Shown here: positions 23,183-29,135 of the stretch, piece after piece
Numbering within the stretch: position 1 is the stretch's first letter
Layout of the letters: the number at the start of each line of letters is the position of its first letter
Origin: CAYVMX01 sp964452725
Lineage (GTDB): Bacteria; Patescibacteriota; Gracilibacteria; JAHISY01
NCBI GenBank assembly: GCA_964452725.1
Contig: CAYVMX010000010.1
Coordinates: 1 to 36,691, forward strand
Length of the DNA: 36,691 nucleotides
Reading direction: 5' to 3'
Program-made: the position numbers and the translations under genes
Notes under the pieces: model-generated
Told to the model about the DNA's origin: nothing
What the model saw: the letters and a program-made list of their open reading frames with translations, nothing else
The model's database searches: none

Positions 23183-24035
23183 GCTCTCGCCGAGCAGCGG
23201 CAATGCCAGCCAGCCGCGCTCGTGTCGCGATACCCCAGTAGGTAAAGAAAAGTAGACCTGCCAACACTCTCCGTACCAGTAGCGCCAAGCCTGTCGGTAG
23301 TAAGTCCAGCTCAATATGCTTACGCGCAAAGAGCACTTCGTTTTTACCAGCTTGAAACTGCCTTTTGGAGAGATTTGCTGGTGTAATCTCGTGAAGGTGC
23401 TGGACTAATGCTTCTGGCGTATAGATTAGCTTGAGACCTTTTCGCTGCAAGCGATAGCCCAGCTCAATATCCTCGTAGCCCCAGCCTGTGAAATCAGTAT
23501 CAAATCTCTCTGTACCAATCAGCTCGCGCTTAACCGAAATATTGGCAGTATAAAAGCGCTTGTAGTCCACTTGTTCACCTTTTTTGAGATCATTGAATCT
23601 GAACTGAATACCACTGGTGGTCAGCCAGCGCATAAACCTCGTCACAGTCAGCTCGGAGTGCCACTCGACGAGACCCAGACAGCCCATAGTCACCTCGGTA
23701 TAGAGGATGTGAAATTTTAAGTGTGCTTCGAGTAGGCTCGGTACAGGCAGCATATCATCACCGAGGAAAAGTAAAATCTCACCAGTTGCTAGTTCAATCC
23801 CTCGATTGCGAGCAGCTCCCTGTCCGCTATTTGGTTGGCTCTCCCATTTGAGATTGAGCAGACCCTTGGTCTCCCACTCTCGCAGCAAGCGTGGTGTCTC
23901 GTCCGTACTACCATCGTCGATCACGATTACTTCAAACTCCGTCTGCGCTAGTGTCTGCGTCGTGAGTAGATTGAGCATACGACGCAATACGTCGACACGA
24001 TCATAAGTCGGAATGATGACAGAGAGCTGAGTCAC
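23178..24035 (-). CDS. Glycosyltransferase family 2
   Basis: This 285 aa GT-A enzyme from a GTG start shows LSVIIPTYDRVDVLRRML near the N-terminus. It also has VIVIDDGSTDETPRLL (nucleotide-sugar binding), NSGQGAARNRGIELATGE and the metal-binding FLGDDMLP, where the DD pair replaces the common DxD. A C-terminal GWGYEDIELGYRL segment matches the catalytic ED motif of GT2 enzymes. The C-terminal hydrophobic stretch (ALLVRRVLAGLLFFTYWG) may attach it to the membrane. It heads the surface-glycan cluster; the sugar donor cannot be told. Its start is preceded by a leaderless-type TGCTAAACT box. Confidence 0.92.
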   Translation of the reverse strand: MTQLSVIIPTYDRVDVLRRMLNLLTTQTLAQTEFEVIVIDDGSTDETPRLLREWETKGLLNLKWESQPNSGQGAARNRGIELATGEILLFLGDDMLPVPSLLEAHLKFHILYTEVTMGCLGLVEWHSELTVTRFMRWLTTSGIQFRFNDLKKGEQVDYKRFYTANISVKRELIGTERFDTDFTGWGYEDIELGYRLQRKGLKLIYTPEALVQHLHEITPANLSKRQFQAGKNEVLFARKHIELDLLPTGLALLVRRVLAGLLFFTYWGIATRARLAGIAAARREL

Positions 24036-24042
24036 GACAGTT

Positions 24043-24051
24043 AGTTTAGCA
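24043..24051 (-). promoter_or_regulatory. Leaderless-type extended -10 box for the glycosyltransferase gene
   Basis: On the minus strand TGCTAAACT ends 7 nt before the GTG start. There is no -35 match 17 nt upstream. Confidence 0.5.
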
Positions 24052-24061
24052 AAGCATTTTC

Positions 24062-24070
24062 TGTTAAAAT
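24062..24070 (+). promoter_or_regulatory. Extended -10 box for pdxS
   Basis: TGTTAAAAT (hexamer TAAAAT, 24065-24070) lies 24 nt before the pdxS ATG, back to back with the glycosyltransferase box at 24043-24051. Confidence 0.4.
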
Positions 24071-24094
24071 CTCTCGGCTCTAATTTACTTCTAA

Positions 24095-24972
24095 ATGTCT
24101 AAAAAAGTCACTAAGAATACTCCTCGTCTAAAGAAAGGTCTCGCCCAAATGCTAAAGGGTGGTGTGATCATGGACGTCGTAGATGCGAAGCAGGCGAAGA
24201 TCGCGGAGAAGGCAGGTGCGGTAGCTGTGATGGCGCTAGAGCGCGTACCGAGCGATATAAGGCGTGATGGCGGTGTCGCCCGTATGAGCGACCCAAAATT
24301 GATTAAGGAGATCCAGAAGACTGTCAGCGTGCCTGTCATGGCAAAGGTACGGATCGGACACTTCGTCGAAGCCCAGATCCTCGAAGCACTCGCGGTCGAC
24401 TATATCGACGAGTCCGAAGTACTCACTCCCGCCGATGACTGGGTCCATGTAGACAAAAGTAATTTCAAAGTGCCGTTCGTCTGTGGTGCGACCTGTCTCG
24501 GAGAGGCTCTGCGTCGGATCAGTGAGGGTGCGACCATGATCCGTACCAAAGGCGAAGCTGGTACAGGCAACGTCGTCGAAGCTGTCCGCCATATCAAGAC
24601 TATCCAGCAAGAAATCGCCGCTCTGAAGAAAATGAATCCGACTCAACTCAAGACATATGCAAAAAAAGAACGCTCACCACTAGAGCTAGTCAAAAAAGTA
24701 AAAACACTCGGTCGTTTGCCAGTGGTCAACTTCGCCGCGGGTGGAGTCGCTACTCCCGCCGATGCCGCACTCCTTATGCAGCTCGGCTGCGATGGTGTCT
24801 TCGTTGGCAGTGGGATATTCAAAAGTAAAAACCCTGCCCAAATGGCGCGAGCGATCGTAAAGGCGACGATGCACTACAACCAACCCAAAATCCTCGCCGA
24901 AGTCAGCACTGGTCTGGGGGAAGCCATGGCAGGACTAGAGATCAAAACACTGGCGACTAAGCTCGCTGAACG
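24095..24972 (+). CDS. pdxS: PLP synthase lyase subunit PdxS, cut at the assembly gap
   Basis: PdxS makes pyridoxal 5'-phosphate from ribose 5-phosphate, glyceraldehyde 3-phosphate and ammonia from PdxT. 292 residues are visible: LKGGVIMDVVDAKQAKIAEK, ALERVPSDIRRDGGVARMSD, PVMAKVRIGHFVEAQILEAL (active-site Lys in AKVRIGH), ADDWVHVDKSNF, MIRTKGEAGTGNVVEAVRHI (second Lys), VVNFAAGGVATPADAALLM and DGVFVGSGIF. The last visible codons read KLAER, and family members commonly end ERGW, so only about two codons and the stop should be hidden by the N run. The PdxT end on the far side shows that the usual pdxS-pdxT pair is present. Confidence 0.96.
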
Positions 24973-25072
24973 NNNNNNNNNNNNNNNNNNNNNNNNNNNN
25001 NNNNNNNNNNNNNNNNNNNNNNNNNNNNNNNNNNNNNNNNNNNNNNNNNNNNNNNNNNNNNNNNNNNNNNNN
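24973..25072. other. Assembly gap (100 N)
   Basis: Exactly 100 N, the usual placeholder for a gap of unknown length. It must hide the end of pdxS and roughly the first two thirds of pdxT (an estimated 370-400 nt), so the true gap is larger than shown. Confidence 0.99.
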
Positions 25073-25085
25073 AACCACAAAAATC

Positions 25086-25118
25086 TACTAAGAGATTCCG
25101 AATCAAATCCGGAATGAC
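25086..25118. repeat. Dispersed repeat fragment at the gap edge
   Basis: AAGAGATTCCGAATCAAATC followed by CGGAATGAC is the half-element known from many genomes as GTCATTCCGGATTTGATTCG...AATCTC when read on the other strand. A partner half may lie inside the N run. It is related in style to the elements at 5589, 27250, 30901 and 33129. Confidence 0.6.
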
Positions 25119-25305
25119 AAAATGTATAGCATTCCCCGGAGTCTTCATCCGCGCACCGAAGATCACGAAGACCAGTACAGCTGTAGAAATACTCGCAAAG
25201 TTCGAAGACTCACCTATTTTAGTTCGGCAGGGCAATGTCTACGGTGCGACCTTCCACCCCGAGCTGACCGACGATACTCGCATTCACAAACTAATCTTCA
25301 CATGA
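25114..25305 (+). CDS. pdxT: PdxT C-terminal fragment (PLP synthase glutaminase subunit)
   Basis: The frame reads FPGVFIRAPKI...VEILAKF...ILVRQGNVYGATFHPELTDD...IHKLIFT and stops. This is the C-terminal third of PdxT, including the catalytic His and Glu of the FHPEL motif. PdxT is normally ~190 aa; only about 60 are seen, and the catalytic Cys is missing because the start lies in the gap. The residues before FPGVF (PQKSTKRFRIKSGMTKCIA) come from a dispersed repeat read in the same frame, so either the repeat is inserted in frame or the contig edge is wrong. The ATG at 25114 belongs to the repeat and is not a credible start. The stop overlaps the next ATG. Confidence 0.85.
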   Translation: MTKCIAFPGVFIRAPKITKTSTAVEILAKFEDSPILVRQGNVYGATFHPELTDDTRIHKLIFT

Positions 25306-25556
25306 AGACAGACCTCGCAGACTTCGAACGAATCCCTGGAGTCGGACACAAGATGGCAGAAAAGCTCGTCCTGCTCGGCTACCACCGCGTCGCTGATCTA
25401 AAAAAAGCTGACCCCGAAGAAATGTACCTGCGCTACTCGACACTCGTCGGCGCACCAGTCGATCGCTGCGTACTGTATGTCTGGCGAATCGCCGTCGACT
25501 ATGCTCACCACCCCGAGCGAGCAGGGAGGAAACAGTGGTGGGATTACAAAGACTAA
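25302..25556 (+). CDS. Cdd1-like helix-hairpin-helix protein
   Basis: This 84 aa protein overlaps the pdxT stop by ATGA. The N-terminal half reads ADFERIPGVGHKMAEKLVLL, a helix-hairpin-helix with the GVG hairpin. The second half, VDRCVLYVWRIAVDYAHH and KQWWDYKD, matches the Cdd1/pathogenicity-locus family (a small HhH family with a conserved Cys-Trp-Trp ending). These proteins probably bind DNA, but their cellular role is not established. A longer frame from 25122 is out of step with pdxT and not supported. Confidence 0.75.
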   Translation: MKTDLADFERIPGVGHKMAEKLVLLGYHRVADLKKADPEEMYLRYSTLVGAPVDRCVLYVWRIAVDYAHHPERAGRKQWWDYKD

Positions 25557-25560
25557 GTTC

Positions 25561-25569
25561 TGCTAAACT
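25561..25569 (+). promoter_or_regulatory. Leaderless-type extended -10 box for the transketolase N-subunit gene
   Basis: TGCTAAACT ends 7 nt before the ATG at 25577 and has no -35 match 17 nt upstream. Confidence 0.5.
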
Positions 25570-25576
25570 GCCCACG

Positions 25577-26398
25577 ATGCCCAACTGCCAGACTCTCGCC
25601 CGCACTGCCAACCGCCTCCGTATCTCCGCGCTAGAGACTATCGCTGGTGCTGCCTCGGGTCATCCAGGCGGCTCACTCTCCTGTCTCGATCTGCTGACCG
25701 CACTCTATTGCGGCGGTATCCTCAAACACAACCCCAAGCAGCCTAGTGACCCCCAGCGCGACTATTTCGTGCTGAGCAAAGGTCATGCCAGTGCCGCCCT
25801 CTACGCAGTACTCGCTGAGCGAGGGTACTTCCCGATGAGAGAGCTAAAGAAATTCCGCCAAGTAAACTCGCTGCTCCAAGGACACCCCACCACTCACATA
25901 CCCGGTGTGGAGATCGCCGGCGGTAGCCTCGGACAGGGTCTGAGCTACTCTGTCGGACTCGCGCTAGGGCTGCGACTGGATCAAAAGAAAAATCACATCT
26001 TCACACTCCTCGGTGATGGCGAGCTCCAAGAGGGTCAAGTCTGGGAAGCCGCGATGAGCGCCGCACATTACAAGCTGAATAACCTCACTGCGATAGTCGA
26101 CAACAACCAGCTCCAGATCGACGGAGCGAACCGTGAAGTCATGACAGTCGATCCAATCGCCGACAAATTCAAAGCTTTTGGCTGGCAAGTCGTCGAGATC
26201 GACGGACACAACCTCGAGCAAGTCGTCGGAGCTCTCAAAAAAGCGAAACAGGCGAAGACCAGACCAGTACTGATCCTCGCCAAAACTGTGAAAGGCAAAG
26301 GCGCACCCATGGCAGAAGGGAATTTCAAATATCACGGCGTACCGCTGTCTGCCGAGGAAATGCGCGAAGTCAAAGATCATTTAACGAGCAAATGCTGA
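25577..26398 (+). CDS. Transketolase N-terminal (TPP-binding) subunit
   Basis: This 273 aa protein is the N-terminal half of transketolase. Landmarks are ASGHPGGSLSCLDLLTALY, YFVLSKGHASAALYAVLAER, GHPTTHIPGVEIAGGSLGQG, and the thiamine diphosphate-Mg motif LLGDGELQEGQVWEAAMSAA...NNL...VDNNQLQIDG. The C-terminal half is encoded separately at 27828-28766. Together they transfer two-carbon units between sugar phosphates in the pentose phosphate pathway, also making ribose 5-phosphate and erythrose 4-phosphate (needed by PdxS and the aromatic pathway). The ATG at 25577 is preferred over an upstream GTG because it lies 7 nt after a -10 box and avoids overlap with the Cdd1-like gene. Confidence 0.93.
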   Translation: MPNCQTLARTANRLRISALETIAGAASGHPGGSLSCLDLLTALYCGGILKHNPKQPSDPQRDYFVLSKGHASAALYAVLAERGYFPMRELKKFRQVNSLLQGHPTTHIPGVEIAGGSLGQGLSYSVGLALGLRLDQKKNHIFTLLGDGELQEGQVWEAAMSAAHYKLNNLTAIVDNNQLQIDGANREVMTVDPIADKFKAFGWQVVEIDGHNLEQVVGALKKAKQAKTRPVLILAKTVKGKGAPMAEGNFKYHGVPLSAEEMREVKDHLTSKC

Positions 26399-26856
26399 TC
26401 TCTCGAATTTACAATGCGAGAATCCTCGGTATAGCGGTGCTGCTTGGCTTGGCAGCTCTACTCTCTGGCTGTAGCACAGGCGAGCCGACAGTCACGCTCA
26501 GCGGACAGGAGTACACCATCGAGATCACCGACACGCCCAAGGCACGCAGGACTGGACTCATGTACCGCACTGAGCTAGCGAAGGATAGCGGCATGCTATT
26601 TATTTACGACTCAGCACGCTCAGTGAGTTTTTGGATGAAAAACACTCTGATCCCGCTCGATATCCTCTACTTCGACGCAGATCAGAAACTACAGCAAATC
26701 TACGCCGACACACCACCATGCAAGACAAACCCCTGTCCGCTCTATCCCAGCAGTCAACCGACTCGATATATACTCGAGCTAAACGCTGGTGAATCCGCAG
26801 AAATCGGTGCTAAAATCGGCGATGAACTAACTCTCAACTATGCCAACAAGAGATAA
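26392..26856 (+). CDS. DUF192 lipoprotein
   Basis: This 154 aa protein has a lipoprotein signal (LLGLAALLSGC, Cys27 in the lipobox LLSGC) followed by a DUF192 domain: TPKARRTGLMYRTELAKDSG, MLFIYDSARSVSFWMKNTLI, PLDILYFDADQKLQQIY, and a cysteine pair PPCKTNPCPLYPS. DUF192 is a compact beta-barrel of unknown biochemical role, often secreted. The ATG overlaps the transketolase stop by 7 bp. The 3' end overlaps the next gene by 17 bp. So it is probably on the transketolase transcript, between the two subunit genes. Confidence 0.9.
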   Translation: MLISRIYNARILGIAVLLGLAALLSGCSTGEPTVTLSGQEYTIEITDTPKARRTGLMYRTELAKDSGMLFIYDSARSVSFWMKNTLIPLDILYFDADQKLQQIYADTPPCKTNPCPLYPSSQPTRYILELNAGESAEIGAKIGDELTLNYANKR

Positions 26857-27202
26857 AGTCTGTCCCGCCTGCAACGAAAAAATTAAAGCTGATGCATTAC
26901 GCTGTAAACACTGTGGTACAGACCTACCACTGAAGAAATGCCCGTGGTGTGCCGAGACTATCGACTCCGATGCCAAGAAATGCCACTACTGTAAAAGCTA
27001 CATCGAAAAAATCCGCTGTAGTGGCTGTGGTAAACACACTGAGGTCGGTGAAATGCGCTGTATCCAATGTGTCGAGGCATACATCACCGAGCAGCTCACC
27101 GAACGCTGGGGTGAGGAACGGTTTAAAATGAAAGTAAAAAACTGGACTCTGATTATCATTGCCATCGCAGCAGTCGCTTTTGGTGTGGTGAAAAATTTCT
27201 AA
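26840..27202 (+). CDS. Triple zinc-ribbon protein with C-terminal membrane anchor
   Basis: This 120 aa protein has three CxxC zinc-ribbon units: VCPACNEKI...CKHCGTDLP, KCPWCAETIDSDAKKCHYCK, and RCSGCGKHT...CIQC. A hydrophobic C-terminal segment (LIIIAIAAVAFGVVKNF, ~103-120) probably anchors it in the membrane with the zinc ribbons inside the cell. Similar zinc-ribbon/TM proteins are common in Patescibacteria and Gram-positives but mostly uncharacterised. It starts inside the DUF192 gene by a 17-bp overlap and is followed by a hairpin. Confidence 0.8.
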   Translation: MPTRDKVCPACNEKIKADALRCKHCGTDLPLKKCPWCAETIDSDAKKCHYCKSYIEKIRCSGCGKHTEVGEMRCIQCVEAYITEQLTERWGEERFKMKVKNWTLIIIAIAAVAFGVVKNF

Positions 27203-27210
27203 TCCAGTAG

Positions 27211-27245
27211 TAAACAAAAACCTACCCCATCTCTGAGGTAGGTTT
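27211..27245 (-). terminator. Intrinsic terminator between convergent genes
   Basis: A 9-bp perfect stem AAACCTACC/GGTAGGTTT (27218-27226 and 27237-27245) has a 10-nt loop. Read on the minus strand, the stem is followed by TTTTTGTTTAC, a proper U-tract, so it ends the transcript of the 27279-27647 gene. It may also act weakly in the forward direction for the triple zinc-ribbon gene. Confidence 0.75.
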
Positions 27246-27249
27246 AGAT

Positions 27250-27275
27250 GTCGTCCTGAGCTTATCGAAGGATCT
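27250..27275. repeat. Dispersed repeat copy (GTCGTCCTGAGCTTATCGAA...)
   Basis: GTCGTCCTGAGC followed by TTATCGAAGGATCT matches the common intergenic element seen at 30901 and 33129. It sits between the terminator and the 3' end of the minus-strand zinc-ribbon gene. Confidence 0.6.
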
Positions 27276-27278
27276 GAA

Positions 27279-27647
27279 TTAAGCAGCAGGAGTCTCCTCA
27301 CTACCTTCTTCGGCAGCAGGAGCAGCCTCTTCGGCTGGTGCTTCAGCAGCAGGAGCAGCCTCTTCGGCTGGTGCAGCTGGAGCCTCACCGTTACGCTGTT
27401 TGTCAAAACAGTCACGGCAGTAGACTGGCTTGTCGCTAGTCGGTACAAAAGGAACTGTGGTAGTGGTACCGCAAGCAGCACACTGAACCTCAGTTTCTGT
27501 ACGGCGTTGGTCCTTTTTGTTTTGACGACAGTCAGGACAACGCTTTGGTGGTGTGAAGCCTTTTTCTTCGTAGAACTCGGCTTCGCCAGCGGTAAACGTG
27601 AACTCGGCGCCGCAGTCGCCGCATGAGAGGGAAGTATCCTCAGCCAT
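27279..27647 (-). CDS. Zinc-ribbon protein (zf-trcl-like) with Ala/Glu/Pro tail
   Basis: The 122 aa protein has an N-terminal zinc-ribbon region with LSCGDCGAEFTFTAGEAEFY and KRCPDCRQNKKDQRR, then a second CAACG...YCRDCF ribbon. The C-terminal third (~90-122) is a low-complexity acidic/Ala/Pro tail with repeated AEEAAPAAEAP units. The first ribbon matches the probable zinc-binding zf-trcl family. The tail is probably disordered, like hinges or surface tails. The gene has a long 5' leader (about 97 nt) with a hairpin, and an intrinsic terminator downstream. It converges with the triple zinc-ribbon gene. Confidence 0.8.
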   Translation of the reverse strand: MAEDTSLSCGDCGAEFTFTAGEAEFYEEKGFTPPKRCPDCRQNKKDQRRTETEVQCAACGTTTTVPFVPTSDKPVYCRDCFDKQRNGEAPAAPAEEAAPAAEAPAEEAAPAAEEGSEETPAA

Positions 27648-27666
27648 GATAAGGGGGGTTAAAAAC

Positions 27667-27699
27667 CTTTCCGTTTTGGTGTCGAGCGATGACGGAAAG
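27667..27699 (-). promoter_or_regulatory. Hairpin in the 5' leader of the zf-trcl-like gene
   Basis: In the leader RNA (minus strand) CTTTCCG (27693-27699) can pair with CGGAAAG (27667-27673) across a 19-nt loop that itself contains short complementary bits. It lies about 20-50 nt before the ATG at 27647, where it could affect translation. The class of RNA element is unknown. Confidence 0.4.
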
Positions 27700-27749
27700 T
27701 AGGAAACCCTCTCTTTCGCATGTGCTTCGATTACCCGAAAAGTAGACTG

Positions 27750-27778
27750 ACTTTATTGGAAAATATGAAGAAAGTCAA
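27750..27778 (-). promoter_or_regulatory. Predicted promoter of the zf-trcl-like gene
   Basis: On the minus strand TTGACT (27773-27778), a 17 nt spacer and TAAAGT (27750-27755) give an RNA start near 27743, about 97 nt before the ATG. The leader is long for this genome. Confidence 0.5.
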
Positions 27779-27810
27779 GCGTTTCTCCGAAATTTCGGAA
27801 GATTTATTTA

Positions 27811-27819
27811 TGGTAGACT
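27811..27819 (+). promoter_or_regulatory. Leaderless-type -10 box for the transketolase C-subunit gene
   Basis: TGGTAGACT ends 8 nt before the ATG at 27828; no -35 is recognised. Confidence 0.4.
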
Positions 27820-27827
27820 AGCGCCCA

Positions 27828-28766
27828 ATGACTGAACAAAAAGCCACCAGAGCGGGATTTGGAGACGGTCTGCTCGACATCGCTAGTCGTATGCAAAATG
27901 TCGTGACAGTCGACGCGGATTTGCGTCACAGCGTTCAGACGTTGAATTTTGCCAAGCAATACCCCAAGCGAGCCTTCCAGGTCGGGATCGCCGAGCAAAA
28001 TCTAATCGGCGTAGGAGCAGGACTCGCCGGTAGCGGCAAAATCCCTTTCGTCGCAAGCTTCGCTGTCTTCGTCACGGGTCTCGGCTACAACCAAATCCGC
28101 CAGCAAGTCTGCTACTCGGAGCGAAACGTAAAACTCGTCGGCACCCACGCTGGACTACTCACCGGAGAGGACGGTGCGACCCACCAAGCGCTGGAGGACA
28201 TCAGCCTCATGCGAGGACTACCGGGTATGCGTGTGTACTGCCCTGCCGACTACTACGAAGCACGTGCGATGATCCCACTGATCGCCCGAGAAAAATATCC
28301 TTGCTATCTCCGCCTCGGTCGGCAGAAGATCCCGACTGTCTACACAGCCAAAGTAAAACCGCAGCTCGGCAAAGCCGACGTGCTGCGATGCGGTAAAAGT
28401 GCCGCCGTCTTCGCCACGGGCACAGAGGTCCCCTACGCACTGGAGGCTGCCGAGATATTGAAGGCGAAAAAGATTGATCTAACAGTCGTAAATGTGAGTA
28501 CGATCAAACCGCTCGATACCAAGACTATCCTTGCCGTTGCCAAGACAGCCAAGCACATCTTCACAGCCGAAGACCACAGTATCATCGGTGGACTCGGTAG
28601 TGCTGTCGCGGAGACTCTGGCTGAATCCAATGTCAAAACTCGCTTGACCAGACTGGGTGTTCGCGACCAGTTCGGCGAGAGTGGCAAAACACCAGACCTA
28701 ATGAAAAAATACCAGCTCGATGGAGCAGGACTAGCGCACCAGATCGCCAAAGCTTTAACAAAATAA
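27828..28766 (+). CDS. Transketolase C-terminal subunit
   Basis: This 312 aa protein is the second half of transketolase. It contains the pyrimidine-binding domain (RAFQVGIAEQNLIGVGAGLA, with the catalytic Glu of the GIAEQN motif; THAGLLTGEDGATHQALEDI; MRVYCPADYYEARAMIPL) and the C-terminal transketolase domain (AAVFATGTEVPYALEAAEIL, VVNVSTIKPLD, AEDHSIIGGLGSAVAETL). It is separated from the N-subunit gene by a DUF192 lipoprotein gene, a zinc-ribbon gene and a convergent zinc-ribbon gene, about 1.4 kb, so the halves are not cotranscribed in one simple operon. The start codon is 8 nt after a -10 box. Confidence 0.93.
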   Translation: MTEQKATRAGFGDGLLDIASRMQNVVTVDADLRHSVQTLNFAKQYPKRAFQVGIAEQNLIGVGAGLAGSGKIPFVASFAVFVTGLGYNQIRQQVCYSERNVKLVGTHAGLLTGEDGATHQALEDISLMRGLPGMRVYCPADYYEARAMIPLIAREKYPCYLRLGRQKIPTVYTAKVKPQLGKADVLRCGKSAAVFATGTEVPYALEAAEILKAKKIDLTVVNVSTIKPLDTKTILAVAKTAKHIFTAEDHSIIGGLGSAVAETLAESNVKTRLTRLGVRDQFGESGKTPDLMKKYQLDGAGLAHQIAKALTK

Positions 28767-28769
28767 CCT

Positions 28770-29132
28770 ATGAACCAAGACCACCTCTCTGCCGCCGAGC
28801 TAGATGTCCTCGAAAAAGTTGACCCAGAGGAGCTAAAAAAAGTTCAGAACGAATACAACCAATCTAGTGACAACGAAATTTTTTCCAAAAATGCCCTAAT
28901 CGGTATAGTCGGACTATCGGCTATTTTATTTATCATTGTAGAGTTTTCTAGTTTAGAAGGCTGGGGATCAACAATCGAAATAATTACACTCACTGTTTTT
29001 GTTCTCGCTACTATTGGTATAGTGAAAAAAATCGGACACAAAGCTGGCTATCTACAAGGCTATCGCAAAGGTCATAAAACAGGTGTAATAAAGGCACTCG
29101 GGAAAAGTGAACAAACTGGCTACCAACTTTAA
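28770..29132 (+). CDS. Small membrane protein with two helices
   Basis: The 120 aa protein has a charged N-terminal helix (SAAELDVLEKVDPEELKKVQ, ~7-26), two hydrophobic segments (~42-60, NALIGIVGLSAILFIIVEF; ~68-86, TIEIITLTVFVLATIGIV), and a Lys/Gly-rich C-terminal tail (KKIGHKAGYLQGYRKGHKTG). The tail resembles the GxxxGxxxG-type repeats of YtxH- or TMEM-like proteins. It starts 3 bp after the transketolase C-subunit gene and ends 3 bp before the M16 peptidase gene, so it is cotranscribed with both. No family is assigned. Confidence 0.6.
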   Translation: MNQDHLSAAELDVLEKVDPEELKKVQNEYNQSSDNEIFSKNALIGIVGLSAILFIIVEFSSLEGWGSTIEIITLTVFVLATIGIVKKIGHKAGYLQGYRKGHKTGVIKALGKSEQTGYQL

Positions 29133-29135
29133 AAA

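Noticed and set aside
24874..25235. Frames running through the N gap on both strands
   Set aside because: Translations consist of X over the gap and are antisense or repeat-derived (VIPDLIRNLL-type peptide), not genes.
25122..25301. Longer frame upstream of the Cdd1-like protein
   Set aside because: The extra residues are the out-of-frame translation of the pdxT end; the ATG at 25302 overlaps the pdxT stop in the usual ATGA manner.
27282..27372. Possible short tandem repeat or CRISPR-like array
   Set aside because: The periodicity is the Ala/Glu/Pro tail codons of the zinc-ribbon protein; no spacers are present and no cas genes are seen.
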